From Formosa haliotis (GTDB taxonomy: Bacteria; Bacteroidota; Bacteroidia; Flavobacteriales; Flavobacteriaceae): DNA of 64,000 nt. Below the pieces are notes generated by a model that worked only from the letters and a program-made list of their open reading frames with translations, was not told the origin of the DNA and made no database searches. Positions 1 to 8,103 of this stretch are shown piece after piece. A program made the translations under genes and the position numbers. The DNA lies in the NCBI RefSeq assembly GCF_001685485.1, contig NZ_BDEL01000001.1:2911501-2975500 (forward strand), written 5' to 3'. The first letter of the stretch is position 1. Every line of letters begins with the position of its first letter.

Positions 1-278
1 AAAGCCTCATAGAACTGTACGAAATCTGGGTAGTAAAAGAGAGGGGATTTTCAATGTTGACGAGATCTCTAGTCTCTCCGTATATAATAACCTTATTCCT
101 CTCTTTTGTTCTTTCTAATTTATAGATCTTAATTTAGTGTTTTTATTAAAATGCTAACTTAAGACGTATATAAAAAATAGCGGTTTAATCGCTTAAACAA
201 AAGTAAATGAATAAATTAAAGGTCATTGTCAAGCTGAAAAATTAGTGCTTAAAATCCGCTACTTTTCATATACAAACC
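1..278. other. Non-coding left flank of the IS element
   Basis: No credible gene is visible. Two hairpin-forming arms, AAAAGAGAGG at 35-44 and its complement at 98-107, could make a stem. Further right, the sequence at 166-183 (GTATATAAAAAATAGCGG) recurs inverted at 256-273 with 16 of 18 positions matching. Similar A-rich strings followed by AGC occur after the helicase gene (about 4790-4815) and after the DUF1398 gene (about 5886-5905), so this flank belongs to the same repeat-rich accessory patch. Confidence 0.5.
166..273. repeat. Inverted pair of an A-rich AGCGG repeat
   Basis: The left arm 166-183 and the right arm 256-273 (read on the minus strand) match at 16 of 18 positions, and both continue into T-rich sequence. 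About 70 bp separate the arms. The motif resembles the segments found just after the stop codons of neighbouring accessory genes, which suggests a dispersed boundary element and not a simple terminator. The function is unknown. Confidence 0.45.
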
Positions 279-1945
279 CGTCAGACTGTCTAATAACTAT
301 TGCTTTTTTAGTTACATTTTTTAGAAGTTCTCAAGTAATTTCCAGGTGATTTTTGTATCTTTTAGTTATGAAATTCATACCTGGAAAAGACCGAAAACAG
401 ACCTGCCTTTTTCCTGTTTCTCTTGATGATTCTATAGAATATGAGAACAGCGTAAGGTCTATAGATCAATTTGTAGATTCACTTAACCTTGCAGAACTAG
501 GATTCCGTTCAAACTTTACCGAAAATGGTCCTCCGACCTATAACCCAGCTGTTCTTCTCAAACTTTACATCTATGGATACATGAACCGTATTCGTTCTTC
601 AAGACAATTAGAAAAAGAATGCAGGCGTAACATTGAAGTCATGTGGCTGCTTGAATCGCTAGCTCCAGATCACAACACCATCAGCAATTTCAGAAAAGAT
701 AATGCAAAGGCTATTAAAAAAGTGTTCTTTGCTACCGTGCAAATGGCACGTAATTTTGGGCTTATAGGCGCTACACTTATTGCTGGAGACAGTACTAAGT
801 TTAGAGCTCAGAATAGTAAGAAAAACAATTTTAATAAGAAGAAAATACAGCGTCACATAGATTATATTGACAATAAATTAGAACAATACAACAAAGCTCT
901 TGAACAAAGTGATAGTGAAAATGAAAAAGAGGAAATTAAGAAAGATATTGATAAGCATCAAGGTCGCAGAAAAGAATACGAAAAACTAAATGCACAGTTG
1001 AAGGCTTCGGGAGAACCACAAATTTCTACCTCTGATCCCGATAGCAAACATTTAATTGTGCGTAACAATATTACTGAAGTTGCTTACTGTGTACAATCTA
1101 CTGTAGACGCAGATCACAATATTCCGTTCGACTACTTGGTTACCAATAAAAACGACTCCAAGGCTATGGGACAGATGTTACAGAGAGCTAAAACTATTTT
1201 AGGAACGAACACCTTTACGGCGCTCTATGACAAAGGATATCATACGGGAAGTGAATTTAAAACTGCTAATAAACTAGGTATTAAAACCCTTGTTGCTATC
1301 CCTGGAATAGGAAGAGCATCGCAAGCTCCAGATCCTAACTATAACTCAGAACATTTTAAATATAATAAAGAACACGACACCTATACTTGCCCACAAGGAA
1401 ACATACTTAAAAGTAATGGCAGCACTTATAAAGGGCGTAATTATCGTTTCAAACAATACAAAACAAACAAATGTAAAGCTTGCCCCGCAAGAGCATTATG
1501 CACAACGTCTAAAGCAAATGGAAAAGTAGTACAACGCAGTGAATTCCATAAATATATTGAAGCCAACGCAAAGAGTGTATTGCAAAATCCTGATGCTTAT
1601 AAAAAACGCCAAGCCATTGTAGAGCATCCTTACGGAACCATAAAACGTCAGTGGAGTTTTGATCATATCATGACTAAAAAAACGATGCAACGCGCTAGTG
1701 CAGATGTAGGGTTTATGTTTATTGCCTATAACTTAAAAAGAATTTGGAATATCATTAGAAATACGAATACACTTCTTGTTCAAGCTCGCTGGTCTTTAAT
1801 TAGGCTTATTAAAGCTATTCTAACAGGTTTAGAAGAAGCTTACAAACAAAATTCAAAATATAGAATCTTAGCTGCCAACTAATAGAAAAAACTGTATTTT
1901 AGTAGAAATATATAAAATTGCAGTCGGTTATTAGACGGACTGACG
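279..1945 (+). mobile_element. IS1182-family insertion sequence, complete
   Basis: A single transposase gene lies between imperfect terminal inverted repeats. The left end at 279-297 (CGTCAGACTGTCTAATAAC) matches the complement of the right end at 1927-1945 (CGTCAGTCCGTCTAATAAC) at 17 of 19 positions. The element is about 1.67 kb, normal for the family, and the reading frame is intact, so it may still be active. No clear target duplication is seen in the flanks; duplications in this family vary in length. The right end stops 27 bp before the next gene. Confidence 0.8.
368..1882 (+). CDS. IS1182-family transposase
   Basis: This is a DDE transposase of 504 residues. The N-terminal half carries the InsH-like domain (DUF772 type) with the run LYIYGYMNRIRSSRQLE. 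The catalytic acidic residues fit D141 (AGDST), D288 (YDKGYH) and E419 (VEHPYG). A charged, probably coiled segment lies near residues 155-220, and a Cys-rich patch (CKACPARALC) lies before the last catalytic motif. The ATG at 368 is preferred over an in-frame TTG at 353 because family proteins begin close to the MKFIPG run. The frame is complete and flanked by matching terminal repeats. It has no link to the genes that follow. Confidence 0.92.
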   Translation: MKFIPGKDRKQTCLFPVSLDDSIEYENSVRSIDQFVDSLNLAELGFRSNFTENGPPTYNPAVLLKLYIYGYMNRIRSSRQLEKECRRNIEVMWLLESLAPDHNTISNFRKDNAKAIKKVFFATVQMARNFGLIGATLIAGDSTKFRAQNSKKNNFNKKKIQRHIDYIDNKLEQYNKALEQSDSENEKEEIKKDIDKHQGRRKEYEKLNAQLKASGEPQISTSDPDSKHLIVRNNITEVAYCVQSTVDADHNIPFDYLVTNKNDSKAMGQMLQRAKTILGTNTFTALYDKGYHTGSEFKTANKLGIKTLVAIPGIGRASQAPDPNYNSEHFKYNKEHDTYTCPQGNILKSNGSTYKGRNYRFKQYKTNKCKACPARALCTTSKANGKVVQRSEFHKYIEANAKSVLQNPDAYKKRQAIVEHPYGTIKRQWSFDHIMTKKTMQRASADVGFMFIAYNLKRIWNIIRNTNTLLVQARWSLIRLIKAILTGLEEAYKQNSKYRILAAN

Positions 1946-1972
1946 TTGGCAGCAAGTTGACCCCAAAATAAC

Positions 1973-2611
1973 GTGAGTAAGAAAAAGAAAAAATATTATG
2001 TAGTATGGAAAGGTTTTAAAACAGGAATTTTAGAATCTTGGGAAGAGTGTAAAAACTCAATTCACGGATTTAAAGGAGCGGAATACAAATCGTTTAAAAC
2101 ACTTGAACTTGCTAAAAAAGCATATTCTGAAAACTATGACGAATACAAAGGTAAAACGATATTTGAAAGCACACTATCAAAAGAACAGCTTGCATTAATT
2201 GGAGAACCAAATTTGGAGACTGTTTCAGTAGATGCAGCTTGTAGTGGAAGTCCAGGAATTGTAGAGTATCAATGTGTTGACACTAAAACAAAAGAGAAAA
2301 TATTTCATTATGGACCACTTTATGAATCGACAAATAATATTGGGGAATTTTTAGGTTTGGTACACACGCTTGCTCATATGAAAAAAACAAATGACAAAAG
2401 ACCAATTTATACCGATAGTAAAATTGCTATGGGTTGGGTAAGAGACAAAACACATAGAACTAATCTTGAAAAATGTGAGCAAAATGAAAAATCATTTGAA
2501 TTACTTGAAAGAGCTGTAAAATGGTTAGAAACAAATGATATAGAAAACAAAATTCTAAAATGGGAAACTCAAGCTTGGGGAGAAATTCCAGCTGATTTCG
2601 GAAGAAAATAA
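1973..2611 (+). CDS. Viroplasmin-domain ribonuclease H family protein
   Basis: The 212-residue protein has two parts. Residues 1-60 match the viroplasmin / RNase H N-terminal domain (YYVVWKGFKTGI, then KGAEYKSF), which binds RNA:DNA hybrids or double-stranded RNA. Residues about 83-212 form an RNase HI fold with the four acidic active-site residues D87 (VSVDAAC), E125 (NIGEFLG), D148 (YTDSK) and D208 (IPADF). It should cut RNA in RNA:DNA hybrids in the cytoplasm. The start is GTG; an in-frame TGA at 1958-1960 and the lack of an early ATG make it the only sensible choice. The helicase gene follows after 3 bases, so the two are surely co-transcribed. Linkage to a mobile element suggests an accessory rather than housekeeping RNase H. 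Confidence 0.85.
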   Translation: MSKKKKKYYVVWKGFKTGILESWEECKNSIHGFKGAEYKSFKTLELAKKAYSENYDEYKGKTIFESTLSKEQLALIGEPNLETVSVDAACSGSPGIVEYQCVDTKTKEKIFHYGPLYESTNNIGEFLGLVHTLAHMKKTNDKRPIYTDSKIAMGWVRDKTHRTNLEKCEQNEKSFELLERAVKWLETNDIENKILKWETQAWGEIPADFGRK

Positions 2612-2614
2612 AAT

Positions 2615-4768
2615 ATGCAAACAACCAAAACCGATTTAAGCGGACTTAATGAAAAACAGAGACAAGCAGTAGTTTCAGAATGTAAAAGACTTCTAGTTTT
2701 AGCAGGTGCAGGTTCGGGAAAAACAAAAACATTACTTCAAAAATTAATTTACTTAATTGAAGAAAAAGGCGTTAACCCAAGTAATATTTTGGCAATTACA
2801 TTTACAAAAAACGCTGCCAATGAAATGCTCGATAGGTTAATCATCTCAGCAGACGACACAGAGGAATATGCTGAAATTCTTGCCGACAAAAATCGAACAA
2901 CAAAAGAAAAAGACACAGAACGTTACTTTTTTACAAAAAAACATAAGTGGATTGACAACTTAACATTACGAACTTTTCACAGCCTTTGTTATAGCATTAT
3001 CCGAAACTTTGGCGTGAATGAGTTTGATAACAAATTCAAAATTATTGGAGATACCAAAGCAAAAGATGATGAATTTGCAAAATACTCGGCAACAGAAACT
3101 ATTTTTGAAGTCATCCATAAAATCTTAATCGAAAACTGTGAATCAAATAAGTATCTATTCGATTTGAAAAGATACATATTGGATTATATGATTGACAAAA
3201 TCCACATTGAAAAAGACAAACGTATTTCTCTACCAAAAGATGGAAAATATTACACAACATTAAATGGTACAAAAGTTCGGTCAAAATCCGAACAATATAT
3301 AGCGGATTGGCTTTATCGACACAGCATTAAATTTGAATATGAACCAAACGTAAACTTTAGAGATTTTGATTTTCGACCAGACTTTTATATTCCAGAAGCT
3401 AATCTTTATTTAGAACACGTAAGTCAAAAAAGCTATCCAACAAAAGGAAAAGAACAGCAGTTTAACAAAGCCAATAAGCTACTTGTTAAAACATTTGAGC
3501 ACCAAACAAAAGATACTGCACTATTCAATTTAGCTTTAGAACGAATTGTAAAAAATAGATTGCCTTCAAATTATCATTTTTCAACTGCTTTATCATTCGA
3601 AGAAGAATTTAAATCATATCACAAAGAAGTTAAGGACTTCCTTCGACAAACTATGCGAGTAATTGATATGGTAAAAGTGGAGAACTTACCAACTAAAACA
3701 GTTTTAGAACAATCGAAAAAAGACCAACACGAAAGAGTAAGAGATTTTTATAAACTTGCAATTCCAGTTATTGAGCAATATCAATTGTATTGCACCAACA
3801 AATCATATTTAGACTTTAATGATATGATTACAAGAACTATTTCTTTATTTAAAAATCATAAGGAAATAGCAGAAAAATTTAGAGGAAAATATGAGTACAT
3901 TCTTGTAGATGAGTTTCAAGACGTGAATAACTTACAAGTTGAATTAATAAAACTTTTGCTAACAGACAGTAACCAACTTTTCTGTGTTGGAGACGATTGG
4001 CAAAGTATTTATGGTTTTAGAGGTTCAAACGTAGATTATATAGTCAACTTTAAAGACCATTTTAAAGAATCTGAAACTATAAAATTGAGTATGAATTACA
4101 GAAGCACAGAACATATAGTTGGTGCAAGTAATGAAGTAATCAAACACAACAAATTCAAGGTTGACAAAGATGTACGCTCAAATAAAAAGTCAAGTAGTAA
4201 AATTCACGTTTATGCAGGTAAAAATCTTGCTGAGAACCTTGAGTACGTTCTTGACCAAGTAAATAAACTAAAAGACAAAGGTTATACAAAAGAAGACATC
4301 CTATTTCTTTATCGAAGAAGTAAAATGTATAGTGCATATTTTGAAAGATTTAAACAGGAACGAGTGTTTGTCTCAGGTAAAACAATTCACGCCTCTAAAG
4401 GGCTTGAAGCAAAAGCTGTTTTTATCATTGGATTGACAGAAGGAGGCGGTGGATTTCCAGATATTTGGATGGAAGACAGAATTTATCAAGTAATCAAAAA
4501 ATCAAATCACAATTTACTACTTGAAGAAGAAAGGCGACTATTTTATGTGGCAATTACAAGAGCAAAAGACGACTTATTTTTAATCACGGAAAAAGGAAAT
4601 GAATCGAGTTTTATAAAAGAAATCCCAGATGACTTTACATTTAAAACAAGTATTCCTTTTAAATCAGTAATTGAGGAAATAACCTTATGCTCGAATTGCA
4701 GCAACAGATTGGACGAAGGATTTGCATATTGTCCTTATTGCGGAGAAGAACAAAAAATAGATGAATAA
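2615..4768 (+). CDS. UvrD/Rep-like superfamily 1 helicase with embedded nuclease-like domain and zinc ribbon
   Basis: The 717-residue protein is an ATP-dependent 3'-5' DNA helicase by its motifs: Walker A GAGSGKT (31-37), motif Ia TFTKNAANEM, Ib RTFHSLCY, motif II DEFQD (432-436), motif III GDDWQSIYGFRG, motif IV NYRS, motif V HASKGLEAK and motif VI VAITRAKD. Residues about 220-300 interrupt the helicase with a PD-(D/E)xK-like segment: SKSEQYIADWLY, then RPDF with D256, then LYLEH with E267 and a later Lys-rich helix. The C terminus holds a CxxC...CxxC zinc ribbon. It is coupled to the RNase H gene 3 bp upstream. Together they could unwind and trim hybrids or foreign DNA, but this is inference. 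Confidence 0.88.
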   Translation: MQTTKTDLSGLNEKQRQAVVSECKRLLVLAGAGSGKTKTLLQKLIYLIEEKGVNPSNILAITFTKNAANEMLDRLIISADDTEEYAEILADKNRTTKEKDTERYFFTKKHKWIDNLTLRTFHSLCYSIIRNFGVNEFDNKFKIIGDTKAKDDEFAKYSATETIFEVIHKILIENCESNKYLFDLKRYILDYMIDKIHIEKDKRISLPKDGKYYTTLNGTKVRSKSEQYIADWLYRHSIKFEYEPNVNFRDFDFRPDFYIPEANLYLEHVSQKSYPTKGKEQQFNKANKLLVKTFEHQTKDTALFNLALERIVKNRLPSNYHFSTALSFEEEFKSYHKEVKDFLRQTMRVIDMVKVENLPTKTVLEQSKKDQHERVRDFYKLAIPVIEQYQLYCTNKSYLDFNDMITRTISLFKNHKEIAEKFRGKYEYILVDEFQDVNNLQVELIKLLLTDSNQLFCVGDDWQSIYGFRGSNVDYIVNFKDHFKESETIKLSMNYRSTEHIVGASNEVIKHNKFKVDKDVRSNKKSSSKIHVYAGKNLAENLEYVLDQVNKLKDKGYTKEDILFLYRRSKMYSAYFERFKQERVFVSGKTIHASKGLEAKAVFIIGLTEGGGGFPDIWMEDRIYQVIKKSNHNLLLEEERRLFYVAITRAKDDLFLITEKGNESSFIKEIPDDFTFKTSIPFKSVIEEITLCSNCSNRLDEGFAYCPYCGEEQKIDE

Positions 4769-4859
4769 AAACCAGCTGCCAACAAAGTACTGTGGTAAAA
4801 AACAAGTAAAAAAGCATTAACTTTTCACTAAAGTACTTTTGTAAGAATCATCATATATT

Positions 4860-5282
4860 AAATCTGATTCTACTCTTAACTTAAGTGTTCACGACACTTA
4901 CTTTGTTATTTCCAATTTTCATTTTCTCCTATTACTTGGAGTTTTAGTGTTTTTTGGAATTTACCTTGTCCGAACATTACGCGGGAATTTTAAAAACCTG
5001 ACTGCAAATCTGATATTAATAATTTCGACAATTTTACTAATAGTAATCCTGAACGGAATAAGTGCAATTGTAGAGAACTTTGTCCAACAAACTTCTGGTT
5101 GGACTATTTATCCGCCTTTGAGTGATGGAGATGGAATAGAACAAATGGAACAAGAAGTTGAACCGAAAGAAAGTAGTTTTGTAATTTTATCAAGTGCTCT
5201 TTTTTATATACAAATAATATTGCTAATTTTCTTAGCGTATTGCGGATTTAAAACTGGACTGAATTATAAACGAACTGAATAA
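4860..5282 (+). pseudogene. Small membrane protein, apparently missing its 5' end
   Basis: Two hydrophobic segments surround a loop with an acidic stretch. The longest frame with a usual start begins at a GTG at 4947 and gives 111 residues. In-frame coding-like sequence continues upstream to a TAA at 4842 without any ATG, and includes LSVHDTYFVISNFHF, so the GTG start would cut into a probably conserved part. The missing piece would be a first membrane helix. The runs HDTYFVISNFHF and GWTIYPPLS resemble short motifs of cytochrome c oxidase subunit I, but in swapped order and without the rest of that protein. The gene is either truncated by cassette recombination or started at a rare codon. 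Confidence 0.5.
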
Positions 5283-5311
5283 AACACTATGCACAATAAT
5301 GACAATAAGTA

Positions 5312-5349
5312 ATTGCTTGTGCTCGCCTATATTAGAAAATTCGTCAGGG
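5312..5349 (+). repeat. Accessory-region boundary repeat, copy 1
   Basis: This 38-bp segment, starting ATTGCTTGTGCTCGCC and ending GTCAGGG, lies about 30 bp after the stop of the membrane-protein frame. It matches a segment at 5989-6026 at about 28 of 38 positions without gaps. Each copy follows a gene of the accessory patch and precedes the next unit. No terminator-like T-run follows it. Confidence 0.55.
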
Positions 5350-5474
5350 TTTTTAGTTTTGTGTGTACTTGACAAATTAACGGTTAAACGGCGTAACTAC
5401 TCACAAACGGAGACTGTTGTCGGTCGTAAAAATCAATGATAAGGAAGAAAACAACATTTAAGAATAGGACAATA

Positions 5475-5867
5475 ATGTTTACAGTAGAACAAATTGAATT
5501 AGCCCATAGTAAGATTAAATCAGGGGCGGAATTTCCAAAGTACATCGAGGAAATTAAACAAATCGGAGTTGTGGCATTTGAAACTTGGGTATCGGATAGT
5601 CATACTGAATATTTTGGAAAGGACAATTTTCGGACGAAATCTAAACCGAAATATGAAGAATTGCTTATAGCGGATTATACTGATAAGCAAAAATTTGAAG
5701 AATATTTGAAAATCCACCAAAAAGGAGAAACAGACTATTTTACATTTTGTAAACATTGTGCTGAAACAGGAATTGAGAAATGGATAGTAAATCTTGAAAA
5801 AATGACCTGTATTTATTTTGACAAAGTTGGAAATGAAGTTACACTTGAAAAGGTACCAACTGTATAA
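5475..5867 (+). CDS. DUF1398 family protein
   Basis: The 130-residue soluble protein resembles the DUF1398 family (E. coli YbcV and phage-related homologues). Typical features are the opening MFTVEQIELAHSKIKSGAEF, the run GVVAFETWVSDSHTEYFG and the later segment TDYFTFCKHCAETGIEKW. The molecular function of the family is not known. An ATG at 5436 in the same frame adds 13 residues that do not fit the family, so 5475 is preferred. The gene stands alone, flanked on both sides by related non-coding repeats, which fits a transferred cassette. Members occur in phages and in diverse bacteria, which also fits transfer. Confidence 0.8.
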   Translation: MFTVEQIELAHSKIKSGAEFPKYIEEIKQIGVVAFETWVSDSHTEYFGKDNFRTKSKPKYEELLIADYTDKQKFEEYLKIHQKGETDYFTFCKHCAETGIEKWIVNLEKMTCIYFDKVGNEVTLEKVPTV

Positions 5868-6308
5868 AACAACGAACTGCCAATATTGTATAAAAAACAA
5901 TAGCTAAGTTCTAGGCGGCTCACGAAAATTATCTTGGATTTTCTATTTGGTTTTTAAAAACAGAGTCTAATAATGGCTCCTATAATAAATTACTTGTGCT
6001 GGCTAACTTCTGAAAATCCATCAGGGGGTTTCCGTAGGAAATTGTATTGTAGTTTATGATGCATAAGGCTATAAATCTTCTAAAATAGAAGGCGCACTTT
6101 GCAGAAGTTTATGAGTATTTTGGTGGACAGTGAATACTGTTAATCATTTGATTTAAAGATGTCTTTAACTGCTCTAAGTAAGTGCAGTATTTGATACGAT
6201 TCCTCAAAAAAAATATTTTCAATACATCAAAAGTTAGTATAAAATTAAAAAGTGATTTTTAATTCCTATTTTTAGACCACAAAATTAATAACTAAACACC
6301 TTATACTC
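5868..6308. other. 441-bp non-coding stretch with boundary repeats
   Basis: After the DUF1398 stop come CTGCCAA and GTATAAAAAACAATAGC (about 5878-5905), reminiscent of the sequence that follows the helicase gene. The second copy of the 38-bp boundary repeat is at 5989-6026. From there to 6308 no gene is visible; short frames with stops could be remnants, but none is recognisable. Confidence 0.5.
5989..6026 (+). repeat. Accessory-region boundary repeat, copy 2
   Basis: This segment aligns without gaps to 5312-5349 with roughly 74 percent identity (start ATTACTTGTGCTGGC, end ATCAGGG). It lies about 120 bp after the DUF1398 stop. It marks the right edge of the accessory patch, after which conserved flavobacterial genes begin. 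Confidence 0.55.
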
Positions 6309-6728
6309 ATGAAATATTTGTTTTTACTAGTCGTTTTAATGTTAAGTCTTTCTGTTAATGCTCAAAGTATTCTTGGAACATGGGAAACTTACGATGATAA
6401 AACCAACGAAAAAAAGGCACTAATTGAAATCTATCAAACTGGCGATGCCTATTTTGCAAAAATAGTCGACAAATATATTGGCGATAAAAATTCTGTATGC
6501 GAAAAGTGTGAAGGCGATAAAAAAAATAAACCGATCATTGGTTTAGTTATTATAGAGAATCTTAAAAAAGACGGAAAAGAGTATAATGGTGGAAGCATTC
6601 TAGATCCTGAATCGGGAGATGAATATAGCTGTTATGTGAAGTTGGTAGATAACAATAAACTTAAAGTAAGAGGTTTTCTAGGGATGGCGCTTTTAGGAAG
6701 AACTCAGTACTGGCTTAGAAAAGAGTAG
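6309..6728 (+). CDS. DUF2147 family secreted protein
   Basis: The 139-residue protein has a signal peptide ending around VNAQ at residue 19, and a mature part of about 120 residues typical of DUF2147. Family hallmarks are ILGTWETYDD at the start of the mature protein, the central IIGLVIIENLKKDGKEYNGGSILDPESG, and a C-terminal lipocalin-like strand ending TQYWLRK. A central CEKCEGD pair of cysteines may bind a metal or form a disulfide. The family is exported and of unknown function. The gene stands alone between the accessory patch and the HupE/UreJ gene. Confidence 0.88.
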   Translation: MKYLFLLVVLMLSLSVNAQSILGTWETYDDKTNEKKALIEIYQTGDAYFAKIVDKYIGDKNSVCEKCEGDKKNKPIIGLVIIENLKKDGKEYNGGSILDPESGDEYSCYVKLVDNNKLKVRGFLGMALLGRTQYWLRKE

Positions 6729-6818
6729 CTTGACTTTTTAAATACTAACTAGGGGTAGACATTGTTTGTTTAAAATAATGCGTTAAGATATTATAGCTTA
6801 TTGTTGTAATCTTTTTAT

Positions 6819-6826
6819 TAATTTTG
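6819..6826 (+). promoter_or_regulatory. Candidate -7 box upstream of the HupE/UreJ gene
   Basis: TAATTTTG matches the Bacteroidota -7 consensus TAnnTTTG. A TTG at 6801-6803 lies 15 bp upstream, slightly closer than the usual 17-23 bp. The start codon is about 90 bp downstream. Confidence 0.35.
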
Positions 6827-6914
6827 CCGCTGAAAATTTTTATGTAGAGTGCTTTTTAATACGCTTTATTTTATATCATTTTCAATTCAAACATAAAGCT
6901 CCAAACCCCAAGTT

Positions 6915-7502
6915 ATGCTAGACGATTTTCTTTTTTACGTACAATACGGTGTAAATCATGTGTTAGATATTAATGGTTACGACCATGTATTATTTTTATT
7001 GGTGCTTACCGTGTCTTATGTTTTTAAAGATTGGAAACGCGTTCTGGTACTCGTATCTCTATTTACGCTAGGCCATACTATTTCTTTGGTTTTAGCGGCT
7101 TATAATGTGGTTAAAATCAATGGTGTTTTGGTCGAATTTTTAATTCCCATAACCATTCTTATAATGGCACTTTATAATGTGTTTACAGCTGGTAAGACCA
7201 TCCAAAAAGGTGCCGGGGTGTTGTTTTTTTCAGCGTTGTTTTTCGGAATTATTCACGGTTTAGGTTTTGCTAGAGAGTTTCATTTATTAGTGGGTGGTAA
7301 ACGAGATAAGTTGCTCCCATTGTTGGAGTTCGGATTAGGCATAGAGGTGGCGCAAATTATAATCGTGTTTGTTGTATTGTGTCTCAGTGTTGTTATGCAA
7401 TCGGTATTTAGATTTTCTAAACGCGACTGGGTCTTAGTCATGTCGTCTATAGTAATTGGTTTGGTTATTCCTATGATTTTAGAAAATGAATTAATCTCCT
7501 AA
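6915..7502 (+). CDS. HupE/UreJ-2 family membrane protein
   Basis: This integral membrane protein has 195 residues and about six hydrophobic helices. The family signature is visible: GVNHVLDINGYDHVLFLL near the N terminus, TLGHTISL around residue 55, and GIIHGLGFA near residue 115, with conserved histidines that could face a metal ion. HupE and UreJ relatives are linked to nickel or other metal uptake in other bacteria; this subgroup occurs without urease or hydrogenase genes, so the substrate here is unknown. It is followed by the dCMP deaminase-protease pair, separated by a promoter. Confidence 0.85.
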   Translation: MLDDFLFYVQYGVNHVLDINGYDHVLFLLVLTVSYVFKDWKRVLVLVSLFTLGHTISLVLAAYNVVKINGVLVEFLIPITILIMALYNVFTAGKTIQKGAGVLFFSALFFGIIHGLGFAREFHLLVGGKRDKLLPLLEFGLGIEVAQIIIVFVVLCLSVVMQSVFRFSKRDWVLVMSSIVIGLVIPMILENELIS

Positions 7503-7539
7503 CTCTCAAAAGTTTTCTCAAAATTTTAACGATTTCACA

Positions 7540-7570
7540 TTGTAATTAAACCCTTAACCGAGTATCTTCG
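7540..7570 (+). promoter_or_regulatory. Promoter of the dCMP deaminase-protease operon
   Basis: TTG at 7540-7542, a 20-bp spacer and TATCTTCG at 7563-7570 match the Bacteroidota consensus TTG-N17-23-TAnnTTTG with one deviation. It implies a leader of about 95 nucleotides. Confidence 0.6.
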
Positions 7571-7671
7571 TTATGGAGTTCTTCAATATAAAAGGAAAAT
7601 GGCATTGTAAATTTTAATTTATTTTTATTTTCTTTATTCTGAAAGAATTTACTTAAAATCAATACTTGTTA

Positions 7672-8103
7672 ATGCCGAAAAAAAAGCAGCTTAAATACGA
7701 TAAAGCTTATTTACGAATAGCTAGAGAGTGGGGAAAATTATCCTTTTGTGAACGCAAACAAGTAGGGGCCGTTATTGTAAAAGATCGCATGATAATTTCA
7801 GACGGTTTTAATGGTACACCTACAGGCTTTGAAAATTTCTGCGAAGATGAGGAAGGCTATACCAAATGGTATGTTTTACATGCCGAAGCTAATGCCATTT
7901 TAAAGGTTGCAGCCTCTACGCAATCCTGTAAAGGAGCTACATTGTATATCACGCTATCGCCTTGTAAAGAATGTAGTAAGTTAATTCATCAAGCGGGAAT
8001 TGTACGCGTGGTGTACTGCCAAAAATACAAGGATAATTCGGGATTAGAATTTTTAGAAAAAGCAGGTATTATTATAGAATACATCGAAGATTTATCGGCA
8101 TAA
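7672..8103 (+). CDS. Deoxycytidylate (dCMP) deaminase
   Basis: The 143-residue cytosolic zinc enzyme should convert dCMP to dUMP, supplying the thymidylate pathway. The zinc-site motifs are the HAEAN run (His ligand and catalytic Glu) and SPCKEC (two Cys ligands). The dCMP-type insert with GFNGTPTGFENFCED lies before them, which separates it from cytidine and tRNA deaminases. The ATG at 7672 is used; a TTG two codons earlier is possible but unnecessary. The stop codon overlaps the next ATG by one base, so it is translationally coupled to the protease gene, a pairing of no obvious functional logic. Confidence 0.92.
   Translation: MPKKKQLKYDKAYLRIAREWGKLSFCERKQVGAVIVKDRMIISDGFNGTPTGFENFCEDEEGYTKWYVLHAEANAILKVAASTQSCKGATLYITLSPCKECSKLIHQAGIVRVVYCQKYKDNSGLEFLEKAGIIIEYIEDLSA

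Noticed and set aside
1..110. Possible 3' end of a group II intron (stem-loop followed by GTACG and AGAGGGG)
   Set aside because: Only a fragment is visible, a domain V fold cannot be built from the window, and no reverse transcriptase is present; the resemblance is too weak.
279..1945. Target-site duplication around the IS1182 element
   Set aside because: The flanks (ACAAACC and TTGGCAG) do not match as direct repeats, so no duplication can be claimed.
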